Origin: an uncultured Bacteroidota bacterium
GTDB lineage: Bacteria; Bacteroidota; Bacteroidia; Flavobacteriales; Flavobacteriaceae
Direction of reading: 5' to 3'
Assembly (NCBI GenBank): GCA_902526165.1
Contig: CABZKA010000001.1
Coordinates: forward strand, 62,001-126,000
Length of the DNA stretch: 64,000 nucleotides
In this document: piece after piece, positions 1-9,226 of the stretch
How positions within the stretch are numbered: position 1 is the first letter of the stretch
How the letters are laid out: the number at the start of each line of letters is the position of its first letter
Notes under the pieces: model-generated
What the model was told of the DNA's origin: nothing
The model's input: only the letters and a program-made list of their open reading frames with translations
The model's database searches: none
Program-made: the position numbers and the translations under genes

Positions 1-2
1 TA

Positions 3-323
3 CTCATATACCCCCTAACTGATACATTAAGAGTTTATCTTCTCAGAGCAAAGTCTGGCAATTCTCCATTTTTACCTGACAGAAGACACCTGCATCATAA
101 GCTAATAGATAAAGGCTACAGCCATGTAAAAGCTTCCATTTTAATATCATTGTTGTCAATTTCAGTTCTTGTTTTTGGTTTTGGAGTTTCTTTTTTTATT
201 TGGGAAATTGGTTTGTCTTCAATTTTATTTGAAGGTGTCAATCTTATTACAACTATTTCAATTATTCTTATCTATATGATTTTCCTCTACTATAAATTTT
301 TTGAATCAAAAGTGTCAAAGTGA
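3..323 (+). CDS. C-terminal part of a WecA/MraY-like glycosyl-1-phosphate transferase (partial)
   Basis: The window opens inside this gene; 106 codons remain, ending in TGA at 321-323. The visible part begins with DTLRV and SPFLPDRRHLHHKL, the conserved cytoplasmic loop of the polyprenyl-phosphate sugar-1-phosphate transferase family (WecA, TagO, MraY), whose HxHH stretch follows the catalytic region. Two hydrophobic segments follow (about residues 45-66 and 76-97 of the fragment), as expected for the last membrane helices. Family members transfer GlcNAc-1-phosphate or a related sugar to undecaprenyl phosphate at the inner membrane, starting surface polysaccharide synthesis. The WecA subgroup is more likely than MraY because of the HLHHKL form, but the sugar cannot be told. 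The last 9 bases overlap the end of the convergent umuD gene. Confidence 0.8.
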   Translation, partial: LIYPLTDTLRVYLLRAKSGNSPFLPDRRHLHHKLIDKGYSHVKASILISLLSISVLVFGFGVSFFIWEIGLSSILFEGVNLITTISIILIYMIFLYYKFFESKVSK

Positions 324-746
324 TTTTATAACATATGTTACAATTCCCCAAATTTGTAACTCGTTTTCTTCATCAATTTTCATGGGCTTGTAGTTTTTAT
401 TTTCAGGTTTTAAATACAAATCTTTTCCTTTCTTAATAATTCTTTTGACTGTAAAATCACCATCTATAAAACAAACAGCTATTTTATTATTTTCTGGATC
501 TAAACTGCGATCAATGATAATTAAATCACCATCGCTTAACCCTGCATTTATCATTGAATCTCCGCTTACTTTCGCATAAAAAGTAGCATCACCATTTTTT
601 ACTAGTTCCCTATCTAAGCTTATCCTGATCTCCTTAAAATCGTCCGCAGGTGATGGAAATCCTGCTGATATTCCTTGTTCCATCAACCATTGACCTAAAT
701 TTTTTTCTTGCTCTGGTTGAAAGAATTTTAATTTATCTTTTTTCAT
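315..746 (-). CDS. umuD: UmuD-like self-cleaving polymerase V subunit
   Basis: 143 residues without a helix-turn-helix, so UmuD rather than LexA. UmuD is activated by RecA-stimulated self-cleavage and joins UmuC to form the mutagenic polymerase V. The cleavage site is read as Ala28-Gly29, followed by FPSPADDF, the segment also found in E. coli UmuD. The Ser/Lys dyad is visible: Ser64 in SGDSM and Lys101 in FTVKRI. The start ATG lies inside the ATGA overlap with the end of umuC, so translation should be coupled. The gene therefore stands second, after umuC, the reverse of the E. coli umuDC order. No SOS-type operator was recognised in front of the pair. Confidence 0.9.
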   Translation of the reverse strand: MKKDKLKFFQPEQEKNLGQWLMEQGISAGFPSPADDFKEIRISLDRELVKNGDATFYAKVSGDSMINAGLSDGDLIIIDRSLDPENNKIAVCFIDGDFTVKRIIKKGKDLYLKPENKNYKPMKIDEENELQIWGIVTYVIKSL

Positions 747-2002
747 TTTACTTTTATAATATCATTGATCTTTGTAGTGTAGAGATCACTTAACCTTTCT
801 TGTTTCATTTTCCATCTTTTTTTAAGGTCTTGACTTGCTAGCTTTATTTTACTTTGCCCATCTTTTTTTTGAATGTAGTCAATGGTTTTCATCAGTTTCC
901 TGTGTTTGGGATTTTCATTCTCAAATAAATTTGTTTGATAATTTTTGATTGAGCTGATTGCCATTACAATTACACCTGATTTTTTGTAATTAAAACCAGA
1001 TCTAAATATCTTTTTTAACCCTTCAGTTGCATATTTACTTATCACCATGTTTGAATTTGTTGCAAATGGTATTGTCATAAGTATCCCGTTCCTATACTGA
1101 GGTTTATTTTTTTGAAACTTATTGCTTCTTACAAAAACATAAACTGCACTACATGTGCTTTTCTGTAGTCTTAACTTTTCCGCACAGCATACTGCAAAAG
1201 TTGATATCCTTTCATTTATTTTCTCAAAATCTGTAATTGTACCTTCAAAACTTCGGGTTGTAGCAATTGCTTTTTTGGGTGATCGATTTTCTTCTAGACA
1301 TAGGACAGATTCCCCCTCCAATTCTTTTTTAAGTCTTAATCCTACGACACTCATTTGTTTTCTTACCCAATCATCGGGAAGAGATACAAAATCATGAGCA
1401 TTATTTATTTCAAAACTTCTCAGTCTCTTTGCATGTCTAAACCCTATTCCCCAAACATTTTCAACTTTTAGCCATTTTAATGCTTTAATTCTATTTTTCT
1501 CTGATTTAATCATGTAGACACCCTTAGTTTTTTTTGGAAACTTTTTTGAAATTCTATTCGCTACTTTAGCCAAGGCTTTTGTAGGTGCTATTCCTATACT
1601 TATTGGTATTCCTGTCCACTTAAGAACTTTTTTCTGTATTTCTTTGCAATAGACTTCCAAGTTATAACCTTTAAAACCTTTAAATTCTAAAAAAGCTTCA
1701 TCGATACTATATATTTCGATATTAGGGGTATAAGAGGATAGGATATTCATCACTCTACTGCTCATGTCCCCATAAAGCGGGAAGTTCGATGAAAATATTT
1801 TCACATTATTTTCTTTAAAAATTTTTTCATATTTAAAAGCCGGTGCACCCATTGGAATGCCAAGTTTCTTGGCTTCATTGCTTCTGGAGATTGCACAGCC
1901 ATCGTTATTTGACAAAACTACAATTGGCTTTCCATTAAGAGTAGGGTCAAAAACTCTCTCGCACGAAACATAAAAATTATTACAATCAACCAGTGCAAAC
2001 AT
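743..2002 (-). CDS. umuC: Y-family DNA polymerase UmuC (Pol V catalytic subunit)
   Basis: 419 residues, normal length for UmuC. It copies damaged DNA with low fidelity during the DNA-damage response. The N-terminus shows the palm motif DCNNFYVSCER with Asp6, and the second catalytic pair Asp101-Glu102 sits in YSIDEAFLEF. A helix-hairpin-helix thumb follows (VENVWGIGFRHAKRL) and then the little-finger region with KKAIATTRSF. It starts with ATG and ends in an ATGA overlap with umuD, so the two form one operon read leftwards. Upstream is a 71-base divergent spacer shared with the cupin gene; it holds TATTATTTG, a -7-like element with one extra base. Confidence 0.95.
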   Translation of the reverse strand: MFALVDCNNFYVSCERVFDPTLNGKPIVVLSNNDGCAISRSNEAKKLGIPMGAPAFKYEKIFKENNVKIFSSNFPLYGDMSSRVMNILSSYTPNIEIYSIDEAFLEFKGFKGYNLEVYCKEIQKKVLKWTGIPISIGIAPTKALAKVANRISKKFPKKTKGVYMIKSEKNRIKALKWLKVENVWGIGFRHAKRLRSFEINNAHDFVSLPDDWVRKQMSVVGLRLKKELEGESVLCLEENRSPKKAIATTRSFEGTITDFEKINERISTFAVCCAEKLRLQKSTCSAVYVFVRSNKFQKNKPQYRNGILMTIPFATNSNMVISKYATEGLKKIFRSGFNYKKSGVIVMAISSIKNYQTNLFENENPKHRKLMKTIDYIQKKDGQSKIKLASQDLKKRWKMKQERLSDLYTTKINDIIKVK

Positions 2003-2073
2003 TCTATTAAATTTAATATGGATTTACAGCTTTATCAAATAATATTGTATTAAAATTTCAGTAATTTTATTTT

Positions 2074-2556
2074 ATGGTTTTTATGCAAAAAACTTTAGAG
2101 GAAATTGAGTCAAAAGGCTTTAAAGTTGTAGATAAAGATTTTGAAAGACCGTGGGGTGGATTCTTAGTGATTGATGAAAGTCAGGCTCAGGATTTTTCCA
2201 ATATTTTTTTTAGTGGAATTGATGTGAGTGAACTTAAAATATCGGGAAAATTAAGCCCAAAGATTCTAATGGTTAAATCTAAATCAAGGTTATCATGGCA
2301 ATATCATTTTAGAAGAGAGGAGATTTGGAGGGTATATAAAGGAACTGTTGGAGTGGTGGTTAGTGATACAGATTTTGAAAAAGACATGACTAAACTTAGA
2401 AAGGGAGATCAAATTAAACTCAAAAAAGAGCAGAGACATAGACTGGTTGGTTTGGATGATTGGGCAGTAATCGCTGAGATTTGGCAACACACGGAAAACG
2501 ATAATCCATCTGATGAGGATGATATTGTGAGAATTAATGATGATTATGGAAGATAA
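2074..2556 (+). CDS. Cupin protein of the type II mannose-6-phosphate isomerase family
   Basis: 160 residues, a single cupin barrel matching the C-terminal isomerase half of bifunctional mannose-1-phosphate guanylyltransferase/mannose-6-phosphate isomerase, here without the nucleotidyltransferase half. Supporting segments are RPWGGFLVID near residue 25, the metal-binding SWQYHFRREEIWRVYKG near residue 75, and the C-terminal NPSDEDDIVRINDDYGR signature. Related genes in Flavobacteriia are variously named phosphoheptose isomerase or cupin. It probably isomerises a sugar phosphate, but the substrate is not shown by the sequence. A second in-frame ATG at 2083 fits the usual N-terminus (MQKTLEEIES) as well as the first. 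It reads in the same direction as sucA, 50 bases upstream of it. Confidence 0.75.
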   Translation: MVFMQKTLEEIESKGFKVVDKDFERPWGGFLVIDESQAQDFSNIFFSGIDVSELKISGKLSPKILMVKSKSRLSWQYHFRREEIWRVYKGTVGVVVSDTDFEKDMTKLRKGDQIKLKKEQRHRLVGLDDWAVIAEIWQHTENDNPSDEDDIVRINDDYGR

Positions 2557-2606
2557 GTGCTGAAAATATCAGGATAAGTTGTAATTTTAGTATGTAATTG
2601 GATTAT

Positions 2607-5342
2607 ATGGATCCTTACTCTTTTTTAAATACTGCGCACACAGCATTCTTTGCAGAATTATACAATGAATATCTTTTAGATCCTAACTCAGTAGAACCAA
2701 GCTGGAGAGCATTTTTCCAAGGTTTCGAATTTGGTATTGACAAGAAATCAAAAAATGAAGATTTTTTAATACCAGAAAATATTCTCAAAGAGTTTAGGGT
2801 TGTTGAATTAATCAATGCTTACAGAACAAGAGGTCACCTTTTTACAAAAACAAATCCAGTAAGAGAAAGAAGAAAGTATGTACCAACATTAGATTTAGAA
2901 AATTTTGGTCTTTCTAATGAAGATCTGCAGTCAACATTCAATGCTGGTGAGATTATCGGAATTGGTAACTCAAGTCTTGAAAATATTTTAATTCATTTAG
3001 AAAGGATTTACTGTGATTCCATTGGAATTGAATACATGTATATCAGAACGCCAGAGAGAATTAAGTGGATTCAAAGTTTTCTTAATAAAAACGATAATCA
3101 CCCTGAGTTTGATATTGATAAGAAAAAACAAATTTTAAAAAAATTAATACAAGCATCAAGTTTTGAAAGTTTTCTCCAAAAAAAGTTTGTAGGGCAAAAA
3201 AGATTTTCGTTAGAGGGTGGAGAGTCACTAATTCCTGCACTTGATTCTATTTTTGAAAGAGCTGCTTTAAAAGGAGTAAAGGAATTTGTTGTTGGTATGG
3301 CTCACAGAGGAAGGTTGAACACATTGTCTAATATTTTTGGTAAACCTGCAAAAGAAATTTTCAGTGAATTTGTTGGAAAGGATTATGAGGAACAAATTTT
3401 TGATGGGGATGTAAAGTATCATTTAGGGTGGACTTCAAAAAGAAAATCAGATTCTGGTATTAATGTTTATATAAATTTGGCTCCAAATCCATCTCACCTT
3501 GAATCTGTTGGTCCTGTTGTGCAAGGGATAACGCGAGCTAAGCAAGATAAATATCATAAAGAAAATATTGAGAATGTTTTACCGGTAATCATACATGGTG
3601 ATGCAGCAATTGCTGGTCAAGGTGTTGTATACGAAGTTGTTCAAATGGAAAGGCTTAAGGGCTTTAAAACTGGTGGAACCATTCACATAGTAGTGAATAA
3701 TCAGGTAGGTTTCACAACCAATTATGTTGATGGACGATCATCTACATATTGTACCGATGTGGGTAAAGCAAATTTATGTCCAATATTGCATGTAAATTCT
3801 GATGATGCTGATGCGGTTGTGCATGCTTCAAATTTTGCTTTGGAGTACAGAATGAGATATAAAAGAGATGTTTTTATAGACTTGTTAGGTTATAGAAAAT
3901 ATGGTCATAATGAAGGTGATGAGCCTAGATTTACGCAACCAAAACTCTACAAGTCCATTGCTAACCATCCATCTGTGAAGGAAATCTATGCTCAAAAATT
4001 AATTTCAGAAAATGTAATCTCAGACACTGAATTAAAAAAAATGGAAAGGGAGTATGCCGATGAGTTAGATTCAGACTTGGTTGATTCTAAAAAAGAAAAA
4101 AATGCCATCATAACTCCTTTTATGGAACATGAATGGAAAGGGTTTAAATCAGTCAAGAAATCTGACATGACGAAAAAAGTTGAAACTTCTGTTAGTAAAA
4201 AAGATTTGGATAAAGTTTCAGAAAGTTTATTTGAGCTTAATGATCCGGATCAATATTTGAGAAAAGTTTCAAAATTAATGTCAGATAGAATGACAATGTA
4301 TTTCAAAGAGGATAGGATAGATTGGGCAATAGCAGAAACACTTGCTTATGGTACCGTTTTAAACCAAGGTTATAATGTCAGAATTTCGGGTCAAGATGTA
4401 GAAAGGGGAACTTTTTCTCACAGACATGCCATTCTTAAAAAAGAAAAATCTGAGGAAGAGTACATACCTTTAAATAATATTTCTAATGAACAGGGTTCAT
4501 TTGAAATATATAATTCATCATTATCAGAATATGGCGTCATGGGTTATGAATATGGCTATGCTCTTGCCTCACCCCAAACCTTATCAATATGGGAAGCTCA
4601 ATTTGGAGACTTTAGTAATGGAGCACAAATAATGATTGATCAATATTTGTCTTCTGCTGAAGACAAATGGAAACTTCAAAATGGATTAGTTTTGATGCTT
4701 CCACATGGATACGAAGGTCAGGGCGCTGAACATTCATCTGCTAGGCTTGAAAGGTACCTTCAATTGTGTGCTAAGGATAATATGTTTGTTGCAAACTGTA
4801 CAACACCAGCGAATTTATTTCATTTATTAAGAAGACAAGTTGTTACAAAATACAGAAAGCCCCTGGTTCTAATGACCCCCAAAAGTCTTTTAAGACACCC
4901 AAAAGTTATATCATCAAAAAATGATCTCATTAATGGAGATTTTAAACCAGTAATTGATGATGAAAATATTGAGAACCCTGAGAAACTTATCTTGTGCAGT
5001 GGTAAGTTTTACTATGATCTAATTGATTTTAGGGAAAATAATAAGATAAAAAATGTTGCGATTGTCAGAATTGAACAATTATTCCCCTTACCAATTGAAT
5101 CAATTAGAAAATTAATTGATAAATACAGGGCAAAAGATGTTGTGTGGGCACAAGAGGAACCAAGAAATATGGGCGCATGGGGACACCTACTAATGCATTT
5201 GGATTTTGCAAAATCATTTAGAGTTGCATCTAGACGATTCTATAGTTCTCCAGCATCTGGTAGTTCGGTCAGGTTTAAAAGAAGACATCAGCAAGTAATT
5301 GACTATGTATTTGATGAAAAAAAAGATAATTTTAAAAAATAA
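2607..5342 (+). CDS. sucA: 2-oxoglutarate dehydrogenase E1 component
   Basis: 911 residues from ATG 2607; a TTG at 2598 would add three residues, but MDPYSFLNTAHTAFFAELY matches the family N-terminus from the ATG. E1 is the thiamine-diphosphate decarboxylase that starts conversion of 2-oxoglutarate to succinyl-CoA in the TCA cycle. Visible landmarks are SVEPSWRAFFQGF near the N-terminus, GMAHRGRLN near residue 235, HGDAAIAGQG (ThDP/Mg region), FGDFSNGAQIMIDQ in the transketolase-like pyrimidine domain, and the C-terminal QEEPRNMGAWG. The gene is complete. It is followed after three bases by a PNGase F gene and only then by sucB, which is unusual because the two OGDH genes are normally adjacent. 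TAATTTTA at 2582-2589 is a one-mismatch -7 element. Confidence 0.96.
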   Translation: MDPYSFLNTAHTAFFAELYNEYLLDPNSVEPSWRAFFQGFEFGIDKKSKNEDFLIPENILKEFRVVELINAYRTRGHLFTKTNPVRERRKYVPTLDLENFGLSNEDLQSTFNAGEIIGIGNSSLENILIHLERIYCDSIGIEYMYIRTPERIKWIQSFLNKNDNHPEFDIDKKKQILKKLIQASSFESFLQKKFVGQKRFSLEGGESLIPALDSIFERAALKGVKEFVVGMAHRGRLNTLSNIFGKPAKEIFSEFVGKDYEEQIFDGDVKYHLGWTSKRKSDSGINVYINLAPNPSHLESVGPVVQGITRAKQDKYHKENIENVLPVIIHGDAAIAGQGVVYEVVQMERLKGFKTGGTIHIVVNNQVGFTTNYVDGRSSTYCTDVGKANLCPILHVNSDDADAVVHASNFALEYRMRYKRDVFIDLLGYRKYGHNEGDEPRFTQPKLYKSIANHPSVKEIYAQKLISENVISDTELKKMEREYADELDSDLVDSKKEKNAIITPFMEHEWKGFKSVKKSDMTKKVETSVSKKDLDKVSESLFELNDPDQYLRKVSKLMSDRMTMYFKEDRIDWAIAETLAYGTVLNQGYNVRISGQDVERGTFSHRHAILKKEKSEEEYIPLNNISNEQGSFEIYNSSLSEYGVMGYEYGYALASPQTLSIWEAQFGDFSNGAQIMIDQYLSSAEDKWKLQNGLVLMLPHGYEGQGAEHSSARLERYLQLCAKDNMFVANCTTPANLFHLLRRQVVTKYRKPLVLMTPKSLLRHPKVISSKNDLINGDFKPVIDDENIENPEKLILCSGKFYYDLIDFRENNKIKNVAIVRIEQLFPLPIESIRKLIDKYRAKDVVWAQEEPRNMGAWGHLLMHLDFAKSFRVASRRFYSSPASGSSVRFKRRHQQVIDYVFDEKKDNFKK

Positions 5343-5345
5343 TTA

Positions 5346-6749
5346 ATGATGTTTAAGAACATAAATCCAAAAATAATTAAACCATTTACTCTAGTCCTAT
5401 TGGCTTTTGTATTTGTTTATTGCAGCAAGGATGGTGGTGACTCAAGTGATCAGAATGTTGCTAACAAGTCAATCACAGTTAATCCATCATCAATTGACTT
5501 TTCAGACACGATGGTTACCAAAAACTCTGATGCCAAAACAGTAAATGTAAATCCCAACAACTTGGATTCAAGTATTACCATTTCTGTTTCTGGTGATTTT
5601 CAGATCTCATCTGATAATTTAAATTTTTCAAATACACTAATTATCGATGGTTCATCTACATCAAATATTTTTGTAAGATTTTCACCGTCCGAAGTTGGAA
5701 ATATGAGTGGAAATATTTTATTCGAAAGTCCAGGAGCTGGAAATGCAAATGTAAGTTTAGAAGGAACATCAACGAGATTGAGATATAATTATAGAGCTTT
5801 TTCAAATCAGAGAATTGCCTGGGGAGGAGGGCACGGTCAATCATCAGTTCGAAGCTTTGATCTACACAATGATGTGAGTGATATAGAAATGATTAAAATG
5901 TATTTACGTTTGGACTGTCCGTCTGGAGGTTGCGATCCTTGGGACAGGTATGCAAATATTATGGTCAGAGATAAAATCACAAATGCATGGTTTGAAATAG
6001 GTCGTCATATTACTCCTTATGGTGTTGGCAATAGTGCGTTAGCAAGAGGAATAGAGTTCGACGTGACAGATTTTAAAAGTTTATTAGAGGGTAATGTTGA
6101 GCTTAGAATTTTTGTTGAAACCTGGGTTAGTTCTGGATGGATAGTTTCTTTAGAATTTGATTTCATACCAGGTACACCAGACTATAAGTATTACAAAGTA
6201 TCCAGTATTATTCAGTTTAATGGAAATTCTTTAGGGGGTGTTCCTTATGGGGGGTTAAATGGGAATACAGAGATTGATTTAGATAAGTTCGATTTAATAA
6301 AATCATTACAAATAGGAAATAATGTGGAAAGTGCTCACCTACGAACTATTATTACTGGTTGGGGACACGCGACACCAGCTGATTCTGATGGAAGAGCATG
6401 CGCTGAATGGTGTTTTAGAACACATAATATTAAAATAGATAATTCCAATTTATTCAGTCATTACATGGGACCTATTGGTTGTTCTCAAAATCCTATTAAT
6501 AATCAGGGCGGAAATTGGGCGCCAGATAGAGCAGGTTGGTGTCCGGGAATGTCAGTTCCTGTCAGAATCAATAAATTTGAAACAGATGTTTCCAATAAAA
6601 CGCTTAACTACGAGTATGATTTTGAGAATTGGACGAATGATTTTGTTGGGACGCCAGGCTATAACAATAAAAATGCTTTTTATGCTATATCTTCATTTTT
6701 AATATTAAAAAGTGATAGTGAAATTGAACGAGCAATAATATCTGATTAA
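5346..6749 (+). CDS. PNGase F-family peptide-N-glycosidase, predicted surface lipoprotein
   Basis: 467 residues. An N-terminal hydrophobic stretch ends at Cys26, followed by SKDGGDSSD, which resembles a Bacteroidota lipoprotein signal and export tag. Residues about 40-143 form an ASH/choice-of-anchor-D type beta domain ([23 protein letters not shown]). Residues about 150-460 match both domains of peptide-N4-(N-acetyl-beta-glucosaminyl)asparagine amidase F from Elizabethkingia. All three catalytic acids are kept: Asp200 in CDPWDRYAN (Asp60 of PNGase F), Glu258 in FVETW (Glu118) and Glu354 in CAEWCFRTH (Glu206). The C-terminal [19 protein letters not shown] is almost identical to that enzyme. 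Such enzymes release whole N-glycans from asparagine of eukaryotic glycoproteins, so the likely place of work is the cell surface. It lies 3 bases after sucA and 1 base before sucB, evidently in one operon. Confidence 0.9.
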   Translation: MMFKNINPKIIKPFTLVLLAFVFVYCSKDGGDSSDQNVANKSITVNPSSIDFSDTMVTKNSDAKTVNVNPNNLDSSITISVSGDFQISSDNLNFSNTLIIDGSSTSNIFVRFSPSEVGNMSGNILFESPGAGNANVSLEGTSTRLRYNYRAFSNQRIAWGGGHGQSSVRSFDLHNDVSDIEMIKMYLRLDCPSGGCDPWDRYANIMVRDKITNAWFEIGRHITPYGVGNSALARGIEFDVTDFKSLLEGNVELRIFVETWVSSGWIVSLEFDFIPGTPDYKYYKVSSIIQFNGNSLGGVPYGGLNGNTEIDLDKFDLIKSLQIGNNVESAHLRTIITGWGHATPADSDGRACAEWCFRTHNIKIDNSNLFSHYMGPIGCSQNPINNQGGNWAPDRAGWCPGMSVPVRINKFETDVSNKTLNYEYDFENWTNDFVGTPGYNNKNAFYAISSFLILKSDSEIERAIISD

Positions 6750-6750
6750 A

Positions 6751-7980
6751 ATGATACTAGAAATGAAAGTCCCATCACCTGGCGAGTCTATTTCAGAAGT
6801 TGAAATAGCACAATGGCTTGTAGCTGATGGCGATTATGTTGAAAAAGACCAAACCATTGCTGAGGTTGATTCTGATAAAGCCACTCTTGACTTGCCTGCT
6901 GAAGAGTCTGGTTTTATTACACTCAAAGCTAATGAAGGAGATGTGGTTCCTGTTGGAAATATAGTATGCCATATTGATACCTCTGTCAAAAAGCCAATTA
7001 AAGAGTTTGTTGAACCTTTAAAACCAGTCACAGATAATCATTTTGTAGATCAAGATTTAGATCTTAAATCAAATACTGATAAAATCATCTCAGATAAAGC
7101 CAATAATTCTACTCCCTCTCCTGCTGCATCCAAAATCCTAAGTGAAAAGGGTATAAATCCGCTAGATTTAATTGGTTCCGGAAGAGATGGAAGAATCACT
7201 AAAGAAGATGCCCTAAAGGCATTGCCAAAAATTGATGAAAGTTTGATTTCTCAGGGAAGAAAAACAGAGCGTAAGAAATTATCAATGCTTAGAAGAAAGC
7301 TTTCACAAAGGTTAGTTGCAGTTAAGAATCAGACAGCCATGCTAACAACCTTTAATGAGGTTAATATGACTCCAATTTTTGAAATAAGAAAAAAATTTAA
7401 GGAAATCTTTAAAGAAAAGCATGGTGTTAATTTAGGTTTTATGAGTTTTTTTACAAAAGCTGTTGTTAATGCACTTAGAGAATTTCCTGATGTTCATTCA
7501 ATGATTGACGAGGATCACAAACTTAGTTTTGATTTTTATGACATTAGTATTGCTGTTTCGGGTCCAAAGGGGTTATTAGTTCCAGTAGTTAAAAATGCTG
7601 ATAAGCTTACTTTTAGTGGCATTGAAAAAGAAATAAAACGTTTGGCAATAAAGGCACGAGATGGTGAAATGTCTATTGAAGATATGGAGGGTGGAACTTT
7701 TACTATATCAAATGGAGGTGTGTTTGGGTCAATGTTGTCAACTCCAATTCTCAATCCACCTCAATCCTCTATTTTAGGAATGCACAATATTATTGAAAGA
7801 CCGATTGCAGTCAATGGTAAAGTTGAAATACATCCAATGATGTACTTGGCATTGAGTTATGATCACAGGATAATTGACGGAAAAGAATCAGTTGGATTTT
7901 TACTTAAAATAAAAGAAGCTTTAGAAAATCCAATTGAAGTTTTAATGAATAACGATTTGAAAAAATCTTTAGAAATCTAA
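6751..7980 (+). CDS. sucB: 2-oxoglutarate dehydrogenase E2, dihydrolipoyl succinyltransferase
   Basis: 409 residues, full length. E2 carries the succinyl group on a lipoyl arm and passes it to CoA. One lipoyl domain is at residues 1-77 with the lipoylated Lys43 in VDSDKATL. A peripheral subunit-binding domain follows at about 120-156 ([32 protein letters not shown]). The catalytic domain occupies about 175-405, with His372 and Asp376 in [10 protein letters not shown]. It begins one base after the PNGase F gene, so it depends on transcription through that gene unless an internal promoter exists. Its last 12 bases overlap the convergent aspartic-protease-like gene. No E3 (lpd) gene is in the window. 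Confidence 0.96.
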   Translation: MILEMKVPSPGESISEVEIAQWLVADGDYVEKDQTIAEVDSDKATLDLPAEESGFITLKANEGDVVPVGNIVCHIDTSVKKPIKEFVEPLKPVTDNHFVDQDLDLKSNTDKIISDKANNSTPSPAASKILSEKGINPLDLIGSGRDGRITKEDALKALPKIDESLISQGRKTERKKLSMLRRKLSQRLVAVKNQTAMLTTFNEVNMTPIFEIRKKFKEIFKEKHGVNLGFMSFFTKAVVNALREFPDVHSMIDEDHKLSFDFYDISIAVSGPKGLLVPVVKNADKLTFSGIEKEIKRLAIKARDGEMSIEDMEGGTFTISNGGVFGSMLSTPILNPPQSSILGMHNIIERPIAVNGKVEIHPMMYLALSYDHRIIDGKESVGFLLKIKEALENPIEVLMNNDLKKSLEI

Positions 7981-8403
7981 TTTCAAGTAAATTTTTTTTT
8001 CGTTAAAGCTTATAATTGCCCCATATTTACTCAAAATATCATTTCCAATTATTCCATGAATTTTAATAGACTCATTTTCTTGGAGGGTTTCATTAATATG
8101 ATTCATGTCAAAAACAAATAGTTTAAAATTTTCAATACTAAAACCAACAATATCAATCGCATTATTTCTCGATATGTGCATATTTTTTATTTTTTCTGTT
8201 GCACTTGATGCCATCTCATGATAATTTTCAATTTTGATTTTAAATATTTCGACACTGTTGGAATCAATACAAGAATTTGAGGCTCCAGTGTCGATTATGA
8301 CTTTTGCAGATAATCTATTTATCAAGCAGTCAGCTACTAAGTGACCTGATTTAAGAATTTCAAATTTTTTTGACAGATAATTATTCTTTTTTTCAATTCC
8401 CAT
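7969..8403 (-). CDS. Small retropepsin-like aspartic protease homologue
   Basis: 144 residues. The clan AA signature is visible: Asp38 in [10 protein letters not shown], and near the C-terminus [19 protein letters not shown], the flap/second half typical of single-domain retropepsin-like proteins, which would act as homodimers. There is no signal peptide or membrane segment, so it is probably cytoplasmic. Substrates of this bacterial group are generally not known. It is read divergently from tatD across a 40-base gap and its 3' end overlaps the sucB stop region by 12 bases. The fold assignment is good; activity is inferred only from the intact DTG triad. Confidence 0.7.
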   Translation of the reverse strand: MGIEKKNNYLSKKFEILKSGHLVADCLINRLSAKVIIDTGASNSCIDSNSVEIFKIKIENYHEMASSATEKIKNMHISRNNAIDIVGFSIENFKLFVFDMNHINETLQENESIKIHGIIGNDILSKYGAIISFNEKKIYLKLDF

Positions 8404-8430
8404 ATTAAAAATAATTACTACTAAATTAAA

Positions 8431-8438
8431 TAACTTTG
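8431..8438 (+). promoter_or_regulatory. -7 promoter element of tatD
   Basis: TAACTTTG fits the Bacteroidota TAnnTTTG element exactly and ends five bases before the tatD ATG. With initiation a few bases after the G, the transcript would start at or beside the start codon. No convincing -33 TTTG is seen. Confidence 0.5.
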
Positions 8439-8443
8439 ATATT

Positions 8444-9226
8444 ATGGAAATTGTAGATACTCATACTCATCTTTATTTGGATCAATTTGATGATGATTTT
8501 GATGAAACTGTTAGAAGAAGTATTGAAAACAATATCTCTAAATTTGTTTTTCCCTCTATTTCATCAAAGTATTACAATAAAATGATAGAGTGTAAAAAAA
8601 AATATCCAAAAAATATTTTCTTGATGCTTGGTTTACACCCTGTTTATGTCGACGAGAACTACCTGCAAGAACTTGAATTTGTTAAAAATGAGATCAATCA
8701 AAATAATTTTGTTGCTATTGGTGAAATTGGTTTAGATAAATATTGGAGCACAGAATTTTACAAACAACAAATTAAGGCTTTTGAAATGCAAATTGATTTG
8801 GCTGTAAAAAAAAATCTACCAATAATCATTCACTGTAGAGATGCCTGTGAGGATGTAATTGATATTTTAGAGAAGAAAAAAAATAAAAACCTCAGAGGAA
8901 TTTTCCATTGTTTTACAGGTTCTTACGAGGATGCACAAAGAATCATAAATTTGGATTTTAGTCTAGGGATTGGTGGTGTAGTAACTTTTAAAAATGGTAA
9001 AATTGATCAATTCCTAAATAAGATTAGTTTAAAAAATATAGTTCTTGAAACAGATTCACCTTATCTAGCACCAGTTCCTTACAGAGGAAAAAGAAATGAA
9101 AGTTCATATATAATTCATGTTGTAGAAAAGCTGAGTGAAATTTACGATTTAAAAATTGACCAAATTATTAAACAAACAAGTTTGAATTCACATAAAATTT
9201 TTAATTTCGATTCCCAAGATTTTTAG
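8444..9226 (+). CDS. tatD: TatD-family metal-dependent hydrolase/DNase
   Basis: 260 residues, usual length. TatD-type proteins are TIM-barrel hydrolases with 3'-5' DNase activity, linked to DNA repair and possibly RNA quality control. Metal ligands are visible: His7 and His9 in DTHTHL, Glu in AIGEIGLDKY, His in PIIIHCRDA, His in IFHCFTG, and Asp in ETDSPYLAP. The start ATG is only five bases behind a -7 element, so the mRNA is probably leaderless. The TAG stop at 9224-9226 overlaps the first two bases of tRNA-Ser, so the tRNA is likely made from the same transcript. Confidence 0.93.
   Translation: MEIVDTHTHLYLDQFDDDFDETVRRSIENNISKFVFPSISSKYYNKMIECKKKYPKNIFLMLGLHPVYVDENYLQELEFVKNEINQNNFVAIGEIGLDKYWSTEFYKQQIKAFEMQIDLAVKKNLPIIIHCRDACEDVIDILEKKKNKNLRGIFHCFTGSYEDAQRIINLDFSLGIGGVVTFKNGKIDQFLNKISLKNIVLETDSPYLAPVPYRGKRNESSYIIHVVEKLSEIYDLKIDQIIKQTSLNSHKIFNFDSQDF

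Noticed and set aside
315..746. LexA repressor
   Set aside because: Only the self-cleaving peptidase half is present, without a helix-turn-helix, and it is coupled to umuC.
6475..6702. A small gene or frameshifted piece inside the PNGase F gene
   Set aside because: The PNGase F frame is continuous and conserved to its end; the other frame has no recognisable product.
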